A stretch of DNA of 38,003 nucleotides from SG8-39 sp041558415 (GTDB lineage Bacteria > Pseudomonadota > Gammaproteobacteria > Burkholderiales > SG8-39): positions 1-38,003 of the forward strand of contig JBFFEY010000026.1 of assembly GCA_041558415.1 (NCBI GenBank), given 5' to 3'. Positions 24,066-32,081 of the stretch are shown piece after piece. A program made the position numbers and the translations under genes. Position 1 is the first letter of the stretch, and each line of letters starts with the position of its first letter. The notes under the pieces are model-generated. The model made no database searches, was not told the origin of the DNA, and saw only the letters and a list, made by a program, of their open reading frames with translations.

Positions 24066-25133
24066 TCAGGCGGTGGCGTAGACGGCGAACACCTTGTTCG
24101 AGTTGAAGATGTGCGTCTCGACGAAGGTGGACCACTCGAGGCGCGCGCCGAGTTCTTCCATCGCGCCGGCGAGCGCGAACCAGTTGAGCACTTCCTGCTG
24201 CCCGGCGTCCTCGACCGCCTTGAGCGAGGTCGTGCGCCAGCTGTCCCAGTCGGAATCACGCAGCGCGTCGTACAGCCGCCGGTCGGCGGGCGTGTCCGGA
24301 CGCAGCCGATAGGTCGGATCGCAGAGGAAGGCATGCGACCAGCTCGATGAGGCGAGCAGCGCCACGCGCCAGGGGCTTGCCTTCAGCACGCGCGCGGTGG
24401 CCGCGCCGACCTGCATGAAGCGTTTGGGGGAAGGCGAAGGCGGGTCGAGCTCGAGCTGCGCGTCCATGCGCGTGACGAAACCCTTGGCCGAGACGACCTT
24501 GCGCCCGTAGCAGTTTAGCGGGAAGCAGATCGTCGGGTGCTCGTAGCCGCTGCGGTGGTAGTCGAGGTAGAGAATCGCGTTGGTGAAGGCGTGCGCCAGG
24601 CTGGCGTGGTGCAGCGGCTTGTAGGCGTAGGCGACGTCGATGTCGTTTTCGAGCAGGCCGGCGACGAGATGCTTGGCGATGTCCGGCCGCCCGCGCAGGC
24701 GGTAGTGCTTTGATTCGTCCTCGCCCCAGGCATTGGCCTTGCCCTTCATCATCGACGAGGTCTGCGCCTGCGCCCAGGGATACAGGTCGAGGTCGTCGTA
24801 GGCGAGCACCGCGAACGGCGGGATCAGGTCTTCCCTGAAGTTCTCGTACTGGTCGTCGCCCCAGATGACCACGGCATCGGGCTTGAAGGCGTCGAGCGCG
24901 GCGCGCACCCGGTCGAAGCCGGCGATCAGTTCTTTACGGTGCTGGGCGGCGGCCTTCGCGCCGCGGTCGTCAGCCCATTCGGCGCGCATCGGCGCCGGCC
25001 AGTTCTTCGGGTCGCGTTCCTTCTCCGGGATCGAGCTGTCCTGCAGCGTCCAGCCGAGCAGGCTCGCCATCTGCGCGTCCGGCAGGCAGAGCGGGGGGTA
25101 GTGGGAAAGGCCGAGGCCGAGAATGTCCGCCAT
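24066..25133 (-). CDS. Class III extradiol ring-cleavage dioxygenase (LigB superfamily, atypical metal site)
   Basis: A 355-residue protein of the LigB superfamily. By eye, LigB's first metal His corresponds to H11 (GLGLSHYPPL), the catalytic His to H267 (SSSWSHAFL) and the metal Glu to E314 (QQEVLNWFALAGAM). LigB's second metal His (motif NDH) aligns with DDQ, giving Q95 in WGDDQYENFREDLIPPFAV. It is longer than LigB and has no separate LigA partner nearby. Family members cleave catechols next to the hydroxyls with Fe(II) and O2. Surrounding lig genes suggest it supplies or parallels the protocatechuate route; the substrate is unproven and the His-to-Gln change may reflect a distinct subfamily. 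Confidence 0.8.
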   Translation of the reverse strand: MADILGLGLSHYPPLCLPDAQMASLLGWTLQDSSIPEKERDPKNWPAPMRAEWADDRGAKAAAQHRKELIAGFDRVRAALDAFKPDAVVIWGDDQYENFREDLIPPFAVLAYDDLDLYPWAQAQTSSMMKGKANAWGEDESKHYRLRGRPDIAKHLVAGLLENDIDVAYAYKPLHHASLAHAFTNAILYLDYHRSGYEHPTICFPLNCYGRKVVSAKGFVTRMDAQLELDPPSPSPKRFMQVGAATARVLKASPWRVALLASSSWSHAFLCDPTYRLRPDTPADRRLYDALRDSDWDSWRTTSLKAVEDAGQQEVLNWFALAGAMEELGARLEWSTFVETHIFNSNKVFAVYATA

Positions 25134-25200
25134 GGTCCGTCTCCTGTGCTCGAGCCGCAGGCCCTCCCCGCGTTACGCTGCGCAGGAATGGTACCGCGCT

Positions 25201-25218
25201 GCCGGTGTATAAACCGGC
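25201..25218 (+). promoter_or_regulatory. TATAAA in a GCCGG/CCGGC dyad before the cyclase fusion
   Basis: TATAAA at 25208-25213 resembles a -10 box and lies inside a perfect 5-bp inverted repeat (GCCGG 25201-25205, CCGGC 25214-25218). The start codon is 18 nt further on, after AAGGAA (25221-25226). A repressor or activator bound to this dyad would cover the promoter. No clear -35 is seen. Confidence 0.35.
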
Positions 25219-25235
25219 TTAAGGAAATTCGACGA

Positions 25236-26639
25236 ATGCCCAAAATCATCTGCCTGCCGGATACTAAGCAATTCCCGATCGAGACCGGGGAAAGCATCCT
25301 CGCGGCGTCGCTGCGCGCCGGCGTGCCGCACGCCCACGCCTGCGGCGGCCTGGCGCGCTGCTCGACCTGCCGGGTCTGGATCGTCGAGGGACTCGAGCAC
25401 TGCAGCGCGCCGACCGAGGCCGAACGCGCGATCGCCGGCCCGCTGCATTTCGGCCCGGAGCTGCGCCTTGCCTGCCAGACCCGGGTATCGGGCGATCTCA
25501 AGCTGCGCCGCCTGGTGCTGGACGAAACCGACCTGGCGATCACCAGCCAGCTCGCGAAGCCGAGCCTCGGGCGCATCGGCGAGAACCGGACGATCGCGGT
25601 GTTGTTCTGCGACATCCGCGGATTCACCGCGTTGTCGCAGCGACTTTCCCCGTACGACCTGATGTTCGTATTGAACCGCTACTTCTTCAACATGGCGGAT
25701 GTCATCGAGCGCAACGGCGGCCACGTCGAAAAATTCATCGGCGACGCGATCATGGCGACCTTCGGCGTGGACGACATGCGGGACGTCCCGCTGCGCGCGA
25801 TCAAGGCGGCGATCGACATGCTCTCCGCGGCAGATCGCATGAAGGCGTACATGAAGTCGATGTACGAGGAGGCCTTCGACATCGGCATCGGCGTGCACTA
25901 CGGCGAGGCCATCATCGGCACGATCAGCGGGGGGCGCGAGACAAAGCTCGCGGCGATCGGCGAGACGGTGAACGTGGCCAGCCGCATCGAGAGCGCGAAC
26001 AAGGAAGCGGGCACGCGACTGCTGATTTCCGAAGCGCTCTACCGGCAGGTGGAAAACGACGTCGAGGTGTCGGACTTCATCCGCGTGCGGCTGCGCGGCA
26101 CGGACGAGCGCATGTCGCTGCACGAGATTGCCCGCCTGACGCCCGAAGCCGAAGCGCGGCTGAAGGCCCAGGACAGTCGCGAGACGCTGTATTTCGCGGG
26201 CCGGCAGTGGACGCGGCTCTGCGCGGCGGACGAGATCGGCGACGGCGAGCGGCGCGTCTTCGAGTTCGACCAGTTCGATCTCGTCGTCATTCGCCGGGGC
26301 GAGCGCTACTTCGCCTGCAACAATGCCTGCCCGCACCTGAACCTGCCGTTCTTCGAGAAACGGCCGCAGGAGGAGACCGGGGTGCTCCGATCGCCGGGTT
26401 CGGGGCGCGTGGTGCCGCGTGACAGCTGGCTGACCGAGGATCTCGGACTCGTGTGCCGCTGGCACGAGAGCTGTTTCGACGTTCAGACCGGTGCGGTGCG
26501 CGAGTGGACGCCGACCTTGCAGACCGACGGCACCTCGAGGGGCTGGGAATTCATCGGCGACATCTCGAAGAATCGTTCCCCAATCGCGCCGTTGCCATGC
26601 CTGGTGCAGGACGGCGTTCTGTGGGTGGCGCTGGTGTAG
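25236..26639 (+). CDS. Ferredoxin [2Fe-2S]-class III nucleotide cyclase-Rieske fusion protein
   Basis: A 467-residue cytoplasmic protein with three domains. Residues 1-95 form a [2Fe-2S] ferredoxin with cysteines 36, 42, 45 and 80 (C-x5-C-x2-C-x34-C). Residues about 115-300 are a class III adenylate/guanylate cyclase: metal Asp D126 (FCDIRGFT) and D170 (FIGDAIMATFG), adenine-site K166, and transition-state N246 and R250 (TVNVASR). The partner purine-site residue appears to be A239 rather than Asp or Thr. Residues about 315-467 are Rieske-like: C365-P-H367 and C407-R-W-H410 followed by FDVQTGAV, with 39 residues between the two halves, longer than usual. Clusters flanking the cyclase suggest redox, oxygen or iron control of cAMP or cGMP synthesis. 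ATG 25236 follows AAGGAA. It is divergent from the dioxygenase gene and precedes hyuA. Confidence 0.9.
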   Translation: MPKIICLPDTKQFPIETGESILAASLRAGVPHAHACGGLARCSTCRVWIVEGLEHCSAPTEAERAIAGPLHFGPELRLACQTRVSGDLKLRRLVLDETDLAITSQLAKPSLGRIGENRTIAVLFCDIRGFTALSQRLSPYDLMFVLNRYFFNMADVIERNGGHVEKFIGDAIMATFGVDDMRDVPLRAIKAAIDMLSAADRMKAYMKSMYEEAFDIGIGVHYGEAIIGTISGGRETKLAAIGETVNVASRIESANKEAGTRLLISEALYRQVENDVEVSDFIRVRLRGTDERMSLHEIARLTPEAEARLKAQDSRETLYFAGRQWTRLCAADEIGDGERRVFEFDQFDLVVIRRGERYFACNNACPHLNLPFFEKRPQEETGVLRSPGSGRVVPRDSWLTEDLGLVCRWHESCFDVQTGAVREWTPTLQTDGTSRGWEFIGDISKNRSPIAPLPCLVQDGVLWVALV

Positions 26640-26670
26640 CCGGCGCTGCGGCGGAGTGCCGCAACGCCGG
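26640..26670 (+). terminator. GC-rich hairpin after the cyclase fusion
   Basis: CCGGCG-C-TGCGGC (26640-26652) pairs with GCCGCA-A-CGCCGG (26658-26670) around a 5-nt loop, with one C-A mismatch. It begins right after the stop codon. No T-run follows, so it may only pause transcription or protect the mRNA end. Confidence 0.35.
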
Positions 26671-26717
26671 CGAGTTGCCGGCCCGCACGATCTTGCGCAA
26701 ACTGGGCGGCCCCGCCC

Positions 26718-28844
26718 ATGGCCGCCTCCCTCGCCTCGCCGTTGCCGCAATCCGCGCGCGCCGCCCGCATCGGCTGCGACATCGGCGGCACCTTCACCGA
26801 CGTCATCCTGCAGCACCCCGACGGGCGGCTGTTCGTCAACAAGACCTCGACCACGCCGCAGCAGCCCGGGCGGGCGGTGGTCGCCGGCATCCGCGCGCTG
26901 CTCGCGCAGTCCGGCCTCGCGCCGGAGACGGTGGGCGAGGTGGTGCACGGCACTACGGTCGCCTCGAACACCATCCTGCAGAAGACCGGCGCGCGCACCG
27001 GCGTGCTCGCGACGCGCGGATTTCGCGACGTGCTCGAGATCGGCCGCATCCGCACGCCGACGATGTTCGACCTGGCCTGGCAGAAGCCCGAGCCGCTCGC
27101 GCCGCGCCGCTACCGGCTGGAGGTGGATGAGCGCATCGCCGCCGACGGCAGCGTGGTGCGGCCGCTCGATGCGGACGAAGTGCGCGCTGCCGCGCGCCGC
27201 TTCGAGGCCGAGGGCGTCGAGGCGGTCGCCGTGTGCTTCATCAACAGCTACGCCAACCCGGCGCACGAGATCGCCGCGAAGCGCATCCTCGAGGCCGAGT
27301 GTCCGCGCCTGCTGGTGACCGCCTCCTGCGACGTGCTGCCGGAGATGAAGGAGTACGAGCGCACCAGCACGACGGTCGTCAACGCCTACATCCTGCCGGC
27401 GATGCGCAGCTACCTCGCGCGCCTGCAGCGCGACCTGGCGGCGATCGGCATCCGCGCGCCGCTGCACGTCATGGCCTCCAACGGCGGCATGATCGGCATC
27501 GCCGCGGCGAGCGAGCGGCCGGTGTTCGCGGTGGCCTCGGGCCCGGCCGGCGGCGTGACCGGCGCGGCGCGGCTCGGTGCCGGCACGCGCGCGCAGGACC
27601 TCATCGTCTTCGACATGGGCGGCACCACTGCCAAGGCCTCGATCATCGAAGGCGGCGCGCCGTCGCTCACCAACGAGTACGAGTTCCGCGACGGCATCAG
27701 CACGCCGAGCCGCTTCCTCAAGGGCGGCGGCTACGTGCTCAAGGTGCCGGCGATCGACATCGCCGAGGTCGGCGCCGGCGGCGGCTCGATCGCCGCGGTG
27801 GACGCCGGCGGGCTGCTCGGCGTCGGGCCGCAGTCGGCCGGCGCCGATCCCGGGCCGGCCTGCTACCGCCTCGGCAACGACCGGCCCACGGTCACCGACG
27901 CCAACCTGGTGCTCGGCTACCTGAACCCGGTGGCGCTCGCGGGCGGCTCGCTGGCGGTGGATCCGGCGGCCGCGCAGGCGGCAGTGGCGCAGCACGTAGG
28001 CGCGCCGCTCGGCCTGTCGACGCTCGACGCGGCGCACGGCATTCGCCACATCGCCAACGTCAACATGGCGCGTGCGATTCGCGCGGTCACCGTCGAGCGC
28101 GGGCGCGACCCGCGCGACATGGCGCTGGTCGCCTTCGGCGGCTCGGGCCCGACGCATGCGGTCGACGTCGCGCGCCTGCTCGGCACGCGCCGCGTCATCG
28201 TGCCGGTGATGGCCGGCGTGTTCAGCGCGGGCGGCATGCTGGCCGCGGACGCGGAGCACGATTTCCTGCGCGCGGTGACCTGCCGCCTGGAAAGCGCGGA
28301 CGCGGCGCGCCTGGAAGCGGCGGCGGCAGCCCTGCGCGCGCAGGGCGGCGAGGCGCTCGCGCTCGAGGGCTACGGCGCGGACGCGGTGTCGATGGTGCTC
28401 AAGGCCGACCTGCGCTTCGTCGGCCAGTCTTCCGAGCTCACGCTCGCGCTGCGCGACGGGCCGGTCAATCGCGCGGCGCTCGATGCGCTGCGCGCCGCGT
28501 TCCTCGCCGCCTATCGCGAGACCTTCGGCTACGCCGCCGACGAGCCGGTCGAGCTGGTGAACCTGCGGCTGTCGGCGCGCGGCCATCGCGACGACCGGCT
28601 GGCCTTCGACGGCCTGCGGGTCGATCGCGCCGCGCTCGCCGGCACGCGGGGCGAGCGCCCGGCGAGCTTTGCGCGCGGCGCCGCGCCGGTCGCGACGCCG
28701 GTCATCGCGCGCGCCGACCTCGACGCGACCGAACGCGCGGGGCCGCTTATCATCGAGTCGTACGACACCACGGTGGTCGTGCCGCCGGCGGCACGGGTGC
28801 GCGCCGATGCGGCCGGCAACCTGTTGCTCGAGCTGGACCCCTGA
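26718..28844 (+). CDS. hyuA: Hydantoinase/oxoprolinase family protein, A subunit
   Basis: A 708-residue HyuA-type ATP-dependent amidohydrolase subunit. ATPase-fold motifs are IGCDIGGTFTDVILQ near the N-terminus and FDMGGTTAKASIIEGG mid-protein, with GEVVHGTTVASNTIL, AEVGAGGGSIAAVDAGG, GADPGPACY and FGGSGPTHAVDVARLLG all typical. The family includes N-methylhydantoinase, 5-oxoprolinase and acetone or acetophenone carboxylases. These use ATP to activate a carbonyl or bicarbonate. It pairs with the B subunit 15 nt downstream. The substrate cannot be read from sequence. Confidence 0.92.
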   Translation: MAASLASPLPQSARAARIGCDIGGTFTDVILQHPDGRLFVNKTSTTPQQPGRAVVAGIRALLAQSGLAPETVGEVVHGTTVASNTILQKTGARTGVLATRGFRDVLEIGRIRTPTMFDLAWQKPEPLAPRRYRLEVDERIAADGSVVRPLDADEVRAAARRFEAEGVEAVAVCFINSYANPAHEIAAKRILEAECPRLLVTASCDVLPEMKEYERTSTTVVNAYILPAMRSYLARLQRDLAAIGIRAPLHVMASNGGMIGIAAASERPVFAVASGPAGGVTGAARLGAGTRAQDLIVFDMGGTTAKASIIEGGAPSLTNEYEFRDGISTPSRFLKGGGYVLKVPAIDIAEVGAGGGSIAAVDAGGLLGVGPQSAGADPGPACYRLGNDRPTVTDANLVLGYLNPVALAGGSLAVDPAAAQAAVAQHVGAPLGLSTLDAAHGIRHIANVNMARAIRAVTVERGRDPRDMALVAFGGSGPTHAVDVARLLGTRRVIVPVMAGVFSAGGMLAADAEHDFLRAVTCRLESADAARLEAAAAALRAQGGEALALEGYGADAVSMVLKADLRFVGQSSELTLALRDGPVNRAALDALRAAFLAAYRETFGYAADEPVELVNLRLSARGHRDDRLAFDGLRVDRAALAGTRGERPASFARGAAPVATPVIARADLDATERAGPLIIESYDTTVVVPPAARVRADAAGNLLLELDP

Positions 28845-28859
28845 TCGGGAGTTCCCGCC

Positions 28860-30590
28860 ATGAAATTCGACCCGATCACCTTTGCCGTCATCAAGAACGC
28901 CATGGACGCGATCGTCGACGAGGTCGCCTACACGGTGCTGCGCACCGCGCGCTCCGAGATCGTCAAGGACGTGATGGACTACTCGGCGGCGCTCTGCGAC
29001 CGGCAGGGGCAGATGGTGGCGCAGGCCAAGACCATCGCGCTGCACCTGGGCGCGATTCCGGAGGCCATGGCGGCGGTGCAGGCGCGCTACGGCGCGCAGC
29101 TGCGGCCGGGCGACGCGGTGATCCTAAACGACCCCTACGAGGGCGGCATGCACCTGCCGGACATCTTCATGTTCGTGCCGTTCTTTCACGAGGCATCGCT
29201 CGAGGGCTGGTGCGTGGTGATCTGCCATCACACCGACGTCGGCGGGCGCGTGCCCGGCTCGAACGCGAGCGATTCGACCGAGATCTACCAGGAGGGGCTG
29301 CGCCTGCCGCCGCTGAAGCTCTACGACGCGGGGGCCATGAACGACACGCTCGAGCGGCTGCTGGCGATCAACGTGCGCGTGCCCGAGCGTGTGCTCGGCG
29401 ACCTGCGCGCGCAGTACGCCGCGGCGCAGGTTGGCGTGCGGGAGCTCGGCCGGCTGTTCGAGCGCTACGGCGCGCCGACCGCGCGCGCCTATCTCGCCGA
29501 GCTGCTCGACTACGCCGAGCGCCTGACGCGCGAGGAGATCCGGCGCTGGCCGAAGGGCCGCTTCACCTTCGCCGACACGATCGACGACGACGGCATCTCC
29601 CCCGAGCCGATCCCGATCAGGGCCACGGTCACGGTGCACGAGGACCGCGTGCGCGTGGACTACAGCGGCTCCGCGCCGCAGGTGCGCGCCGCGATCAACT
29701 CGACGCTGTCGTACACCAAGTCCTGCACCTACCTGTCGGTACGCTGCGCGCTGAAGGGCGACATTCCCAACAACGCCGGCGTGTTCCGCTGCATCGAGGT
29801 GCACGCGCCCGAAGGCTCGGTGCTCAATCCGCGCATGCCCGGCGCGGTCGCCGCGCGCGCGCTGACCGGCTACCGCGTGTTCGACGCCATGCTCGGCTGT
29901 CTCGCGCAGATCGTGCCGGACCGCATTCCGGCGGCGGGCGAGGGCGGCAACACCGTGCTCTGCCTCTCGGGCCGGCGCACGGACGGGTCGCCGTTCATCA
30001 TCGTCGACATGATCTGCGGCGCCTGGGGCGGCCGGCCGGATGCCGACGGCATCGAGGCGGTGACCAACGCCTCGCAGAACCTGTCCAACACGCCCGTCGA
30101 AACCCTCGAGTCGCAGCACCCGGTGCGGGTCGAGGCCTACGAGTTCGTGCCCGACAGCTGCGGCGCCGGCAAATGGCGCGGCGGGCTCGCGCTGCGGCGC
30201 AGCTACCGCGTGCTGGCCGACGAGGCGTTCATGCAGCTGCGCGCCGACCGCATGAAGTTCGCGCCCTACGGCCTGGCGGGCGGCGCGCCCGGGCGTCCCG
30301 CAGTCAACGCCCTGGTGAGCGGTGGTGCCGAAACCGCGCTGCCCTCGAAGGTCACGCGCTGGCTGGCGCACGACGACCTGGTGGTCCACGTCCAGCCGGG
30401 CGCCGGCGGCTTCGGCGAGCCGCTCGCACGCGATCCCGCGCGCGTCGCGGCCGACGTCTGGAACGGCAAGATCACGGCGGCCTACGCGCGCGCGCATCAC
30501 GCGGTGGTGGTCGACGAAGCCAGCGGCGCGCTCGATGCGGAGGCGACGCAGGCGCTGCGTGCGCGCCTGCGCGAGGCGGCGGGCGCCTGA
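28860..30590 (+). CDS. hyuB: Hydantoinase B/oxoprolinase family protein, B subunit
   Basis: A 576-residue HyuB-type subunit of usual length. Typical segments are FDPITFAVIKNAMDAIVDEV at the start, NDPYEGGMHLPDIFMFVPFF, VVICHHTDVGGRVPGSNASD, INSTLSYTKSCTYLSVRCAL and the glycine-rich PGAGGFGEPLARDPARVAAD at the C-terminus. It forms the catalytic complex with HyuA. GGGAG precedes ATG 28860. The next gene follows after 10 nt, so hyuAB and the ACMSD-like gene are probably one transcript. Confidence 0.93.
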   Translation: MKFDPITFAVIKNAMDAIVDEVAYTVLRTARSEIVKDVMDYSAALCDRQGQMVAQAKTIALHLGAIPEAMAAVQARYGAQLRPGDAVILNDPYEGGMHLPDIFMFVPFFHEASLEGWCVVICHHTDVGGRVPGSNASDSTEIYQEGLRLPPLKLYDAGAMNDTLERLLAINVRVPERVLGDLRAQYAAAQVGVRELGRLFERYGAPTARAYLAELLDYAERLTREEIRRWPKGRFTFADTIDDDGISPEPIPIRATVTVHEDRVRVDYSGSAPQVRAAINSTLSYTKSCTYLSVRCALKGDIPNNAGVFRCIEVHAPEGSVLNPRMPGAVAARALTGYRVFDAMLGCLAQIVPDRIPAAGEGGNTVLCLSGRRTDGSPFIIVDMICGAWGGRPDADGIEAVTNASQNLSNTPVETLESQHPVRVEAYEFVPDSCGAGKWRGGLALRRSYRVLADEAFMQLRADRMKFAPYGLAGGAPGRPAVNALVSGGAETALPSKVTRWLAHDDLVVHVQPGAGGFGEPLARDPARVAADVWNGKITAAYARAHHAVVVDEASGALDAEATQALRARLREAAGA

Positions 30591-30600
30591 GGCGGACGCG

Positions 30601-31614
30601 ATGACGGTCATCGACATGCACACCCACTTCTTCCCGCGCATCACGCGGGAAGAAGCGGCCAAGCTCGATCCCGAGCGCGCGCCCTGGCTGCGGGTGGAGG
30701 CGGACGGCCGCGGCCAGATCATGACCGGCGACAAGCCGTTCCGCCCGGTGCAGGCGATGCTGTGGGACGTCGCGCGTCGGCTGGAAGCGATGGAGCGCGA
30801 CGGCATCGACCTGCAGATCTTCTGCGCGACGCCGGTCCTGTTCGGCTACGCCTACCCGGCTGCGCGCGCGCGCGACTGGTGCATGCGCATGAACGACCGC
30901 GCGCTGGAATTCGCCGCGCAGGCGCCGCAGCGCCTCAAGGCCCTGGCGCAGGTGCCGCTGCAGGATCCGGAAGCCGCCTGCCGGGAAGCGAGCCGCGCGA
31001 AAGCGGCCGGCCACCTCGGCGTGCAGATCGGCAACCACCTCGGCGAGAAGAACCTCGACGACGAAGCGCTGGTCGGCTTTCTCGCGCACTGCGCGCGCGA
31101 GGACATCCCGGTGCTGGTGCATCCCTGGGACATGATGGGCGCCGGGCGCATGAAGCGCTGGATGCTGCCCTGGCTGGTGTCGATGCCGGCGGAGACGCAG
31201 CTCGGCATCCTGTCGCTCGTCCTCTCCGGCGCCTTCGAGCGCCTGCCGCGCACGCTGAAGCTGTGCTTCGCGCACGGCGGCGGCAGCTTCGCCTGGCTGC
31301 TCGGGCGGGTGGACAACGCCTGGGCAAACCGCGACATCGTGCGCCAGGACTGCCCGCAGCCGCCCTCGTCCTACGTCGACCGCTTCAGCGTCGATTCGGC
31401 GGTGTTCGATGCGGAGGCGCTCGCGCTGCTCGTCAAGGTGATGGGCGCCGAGCGCGTCATGCTCGGCTCGGACGCGCCATTCCCGCTCGGCGAGCAGCAG
31501 GTCGGCGCGCTGGTGCGCGGACATGCCGGGCTTTCGCCGCAAGCAAAGCAGGCGATCCTCGGCGGCAATGCAGCGAAATTTTTCGGTCTGGCGCAAGCGA
31601 CGCTGCCGGCCTAG
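30601..31614 (+). CDS. nbaD: ACMSD-like amidohydrolase (2-amino-3-carboxymuconate-6-semialdehyde decarboxylase)
   Basis: A 337-residue protein closely resembling bacterial ACMSD along its whole length. Zinc motif IDMHTHFFPR (His 7 and 9), substrate Arg in FRPVQAMLWD, LALAQ-type KALAQVPLQDPEAACREASR, HLGVQIGNHLGEKNLDDEA, ILVHPWDMMGAGRMKRWMLP equivalents, CFAHGGGSFAWLLGRVDNAW and GSDAPFPLGEQQ with the metal Asp. ACMSD decarboxylates 2-amino-3-carboxymuconate semialdehyde in 3-hydroxyanthranilate and 2-nitrobenzoate catabolism. The rest of that pathway (3-hydroxyanthranilate dioxygenase, muconate semialdehyde dehydrogenase) is absent here, so it may act on a related semialdehyde. The symbol reflects family similarity. 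Confidence 0.85.
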   Translation: MTVIDMHTHFFPRITREEAAKLDPERAPWLRVEADGRGQIMTGDKPFRPVQAMLWDVARRLEAMERDGIDLQIFCATPVLFGYAYPAARARDWCMRMNDRALEFAAQAPQRLKALAQVPLQDPEAACREASRAKAAGHLGVQIGNHLGEKNLDDEALVGFLAHCAREDIPVLVHPWDMMGAGRMKRWMLPWLVSMPAETQLGILSLVLSGAFERLPRTLKLCFAHGGGSFAWLLGRVDNAWANRDIVRQDCPQPPSSYVDRFSVDSAVFDAEALALLVKVMGAERVMLGSDAPFPLGEQQVGALVRGHAGLSPQAKQAILGGNAAKFFGLAQATLPA

Positions 31615-31634
31615 CGCAGGTTGAGGAGGAGACA

Positions 31635-32078
31635 ATGCCCAAGTTTCTCGTAGTCCATGGCGCCGGCATGAACATGCGCGGCAAGGCGCAGGTCGAAATA
31701 TTCGGCCCGCTCACGCTGGCGCAATACGACGAACACATCCGGCGCCATGCCGCCGAATTGCAGTGCGAGGTGGAGATTTTTCATTCGAACGTCGAGGGCG
31801 AGGTGATCAACAAGTTCTATGAGGCCTTCGAGCGCAAGCTCGACGGCGCGCTGATCAACCCGGCCGACTACACCACCGACCATCCCGCGCTGTGCGCCGC
31901 GATCACGCGGCTGCAGTTCCCGGTGATCGAGGTGCACCTGTCCAACCCCGCGCTGCGCGGCCGCATCTCGGACATCGGGCGCGTGTGCCGCAGCGTCGTG
32001 ACGGGGTTCGGCATCTACGGCTATCGCCTCGCGCTGCAGGGCCTGCTCGAGCTCCTGCGCGTACAGAAACAGGGCTGA
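31635..32078 (+). CDS. Type II 3-dehydroquinate dehydratase homologue lacking catalytic residues
   Basis: A 147-residue AroQ-fold protein of usual length. The fold is clear from SNVEGEVINKFYEA, ALINPADYTT, FPVIEVHLSNPALRGR and GFGIYGYRLALQG. In the catalytic loop, canonical R-E-P-E-I-Y-G is A-Q-V-E-I-F-G, so the essential Arg and the Tyr (F23) are gone; the YTHTS His is replaced (YTTDH). N13 and H101 remain. It is therefore unlikely to dehydrate 3-dehydroquinate and more likely does another reaction in the hyu/ACMSD operon. GAGGAGGAGA precedes ATG 31635. It begins 20 nt after the ACMSD-like gene and ends 3 nt before the sulfatase gene. Confidence 0.82.
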   Translation: MPKFLVVHGAGMNMRGKAQVEIFGPLTLAQYDEHIRRHAAELQCEVEIFHSNVEGEVINKFYEAFERKLDGALINPADYTTDHPALCAAITRLQFPVIEVHLSNPALRGRISDIGRVCRSVVTGFGIYGYRLALQGLLELLRVQKQG

Positions 32079-32081
32079 GTC

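Noticed and set aside
24066..25133. Naming this gene ligB or a gallate dioxygenase
   Set aside because: Length, absence of LigA and the His-to-Gln metal-site change make a specific substrate call unsafe.
25173..29045. 1290-codon minus-strand open frame opposite the cyclase fusion and hyuA
   Set aside because: The frame is the antisense of two genes with strong domain motifs; its translation is Arg/His/Ala-rich with no recognisable domain. Its length reflects high GC content.
27233..30604. Plus-strand 1123-codon frame across hyuA and hyuB
   Set aside because: Out of frame with both HyuA and HyuB; Arg-rich shadow translation.
31635..32078. Annotating this gene as aroQ
   Set aside because: The essential Arg and Tyr of the active loop and the YTH His are missing, and the context is catabolic.
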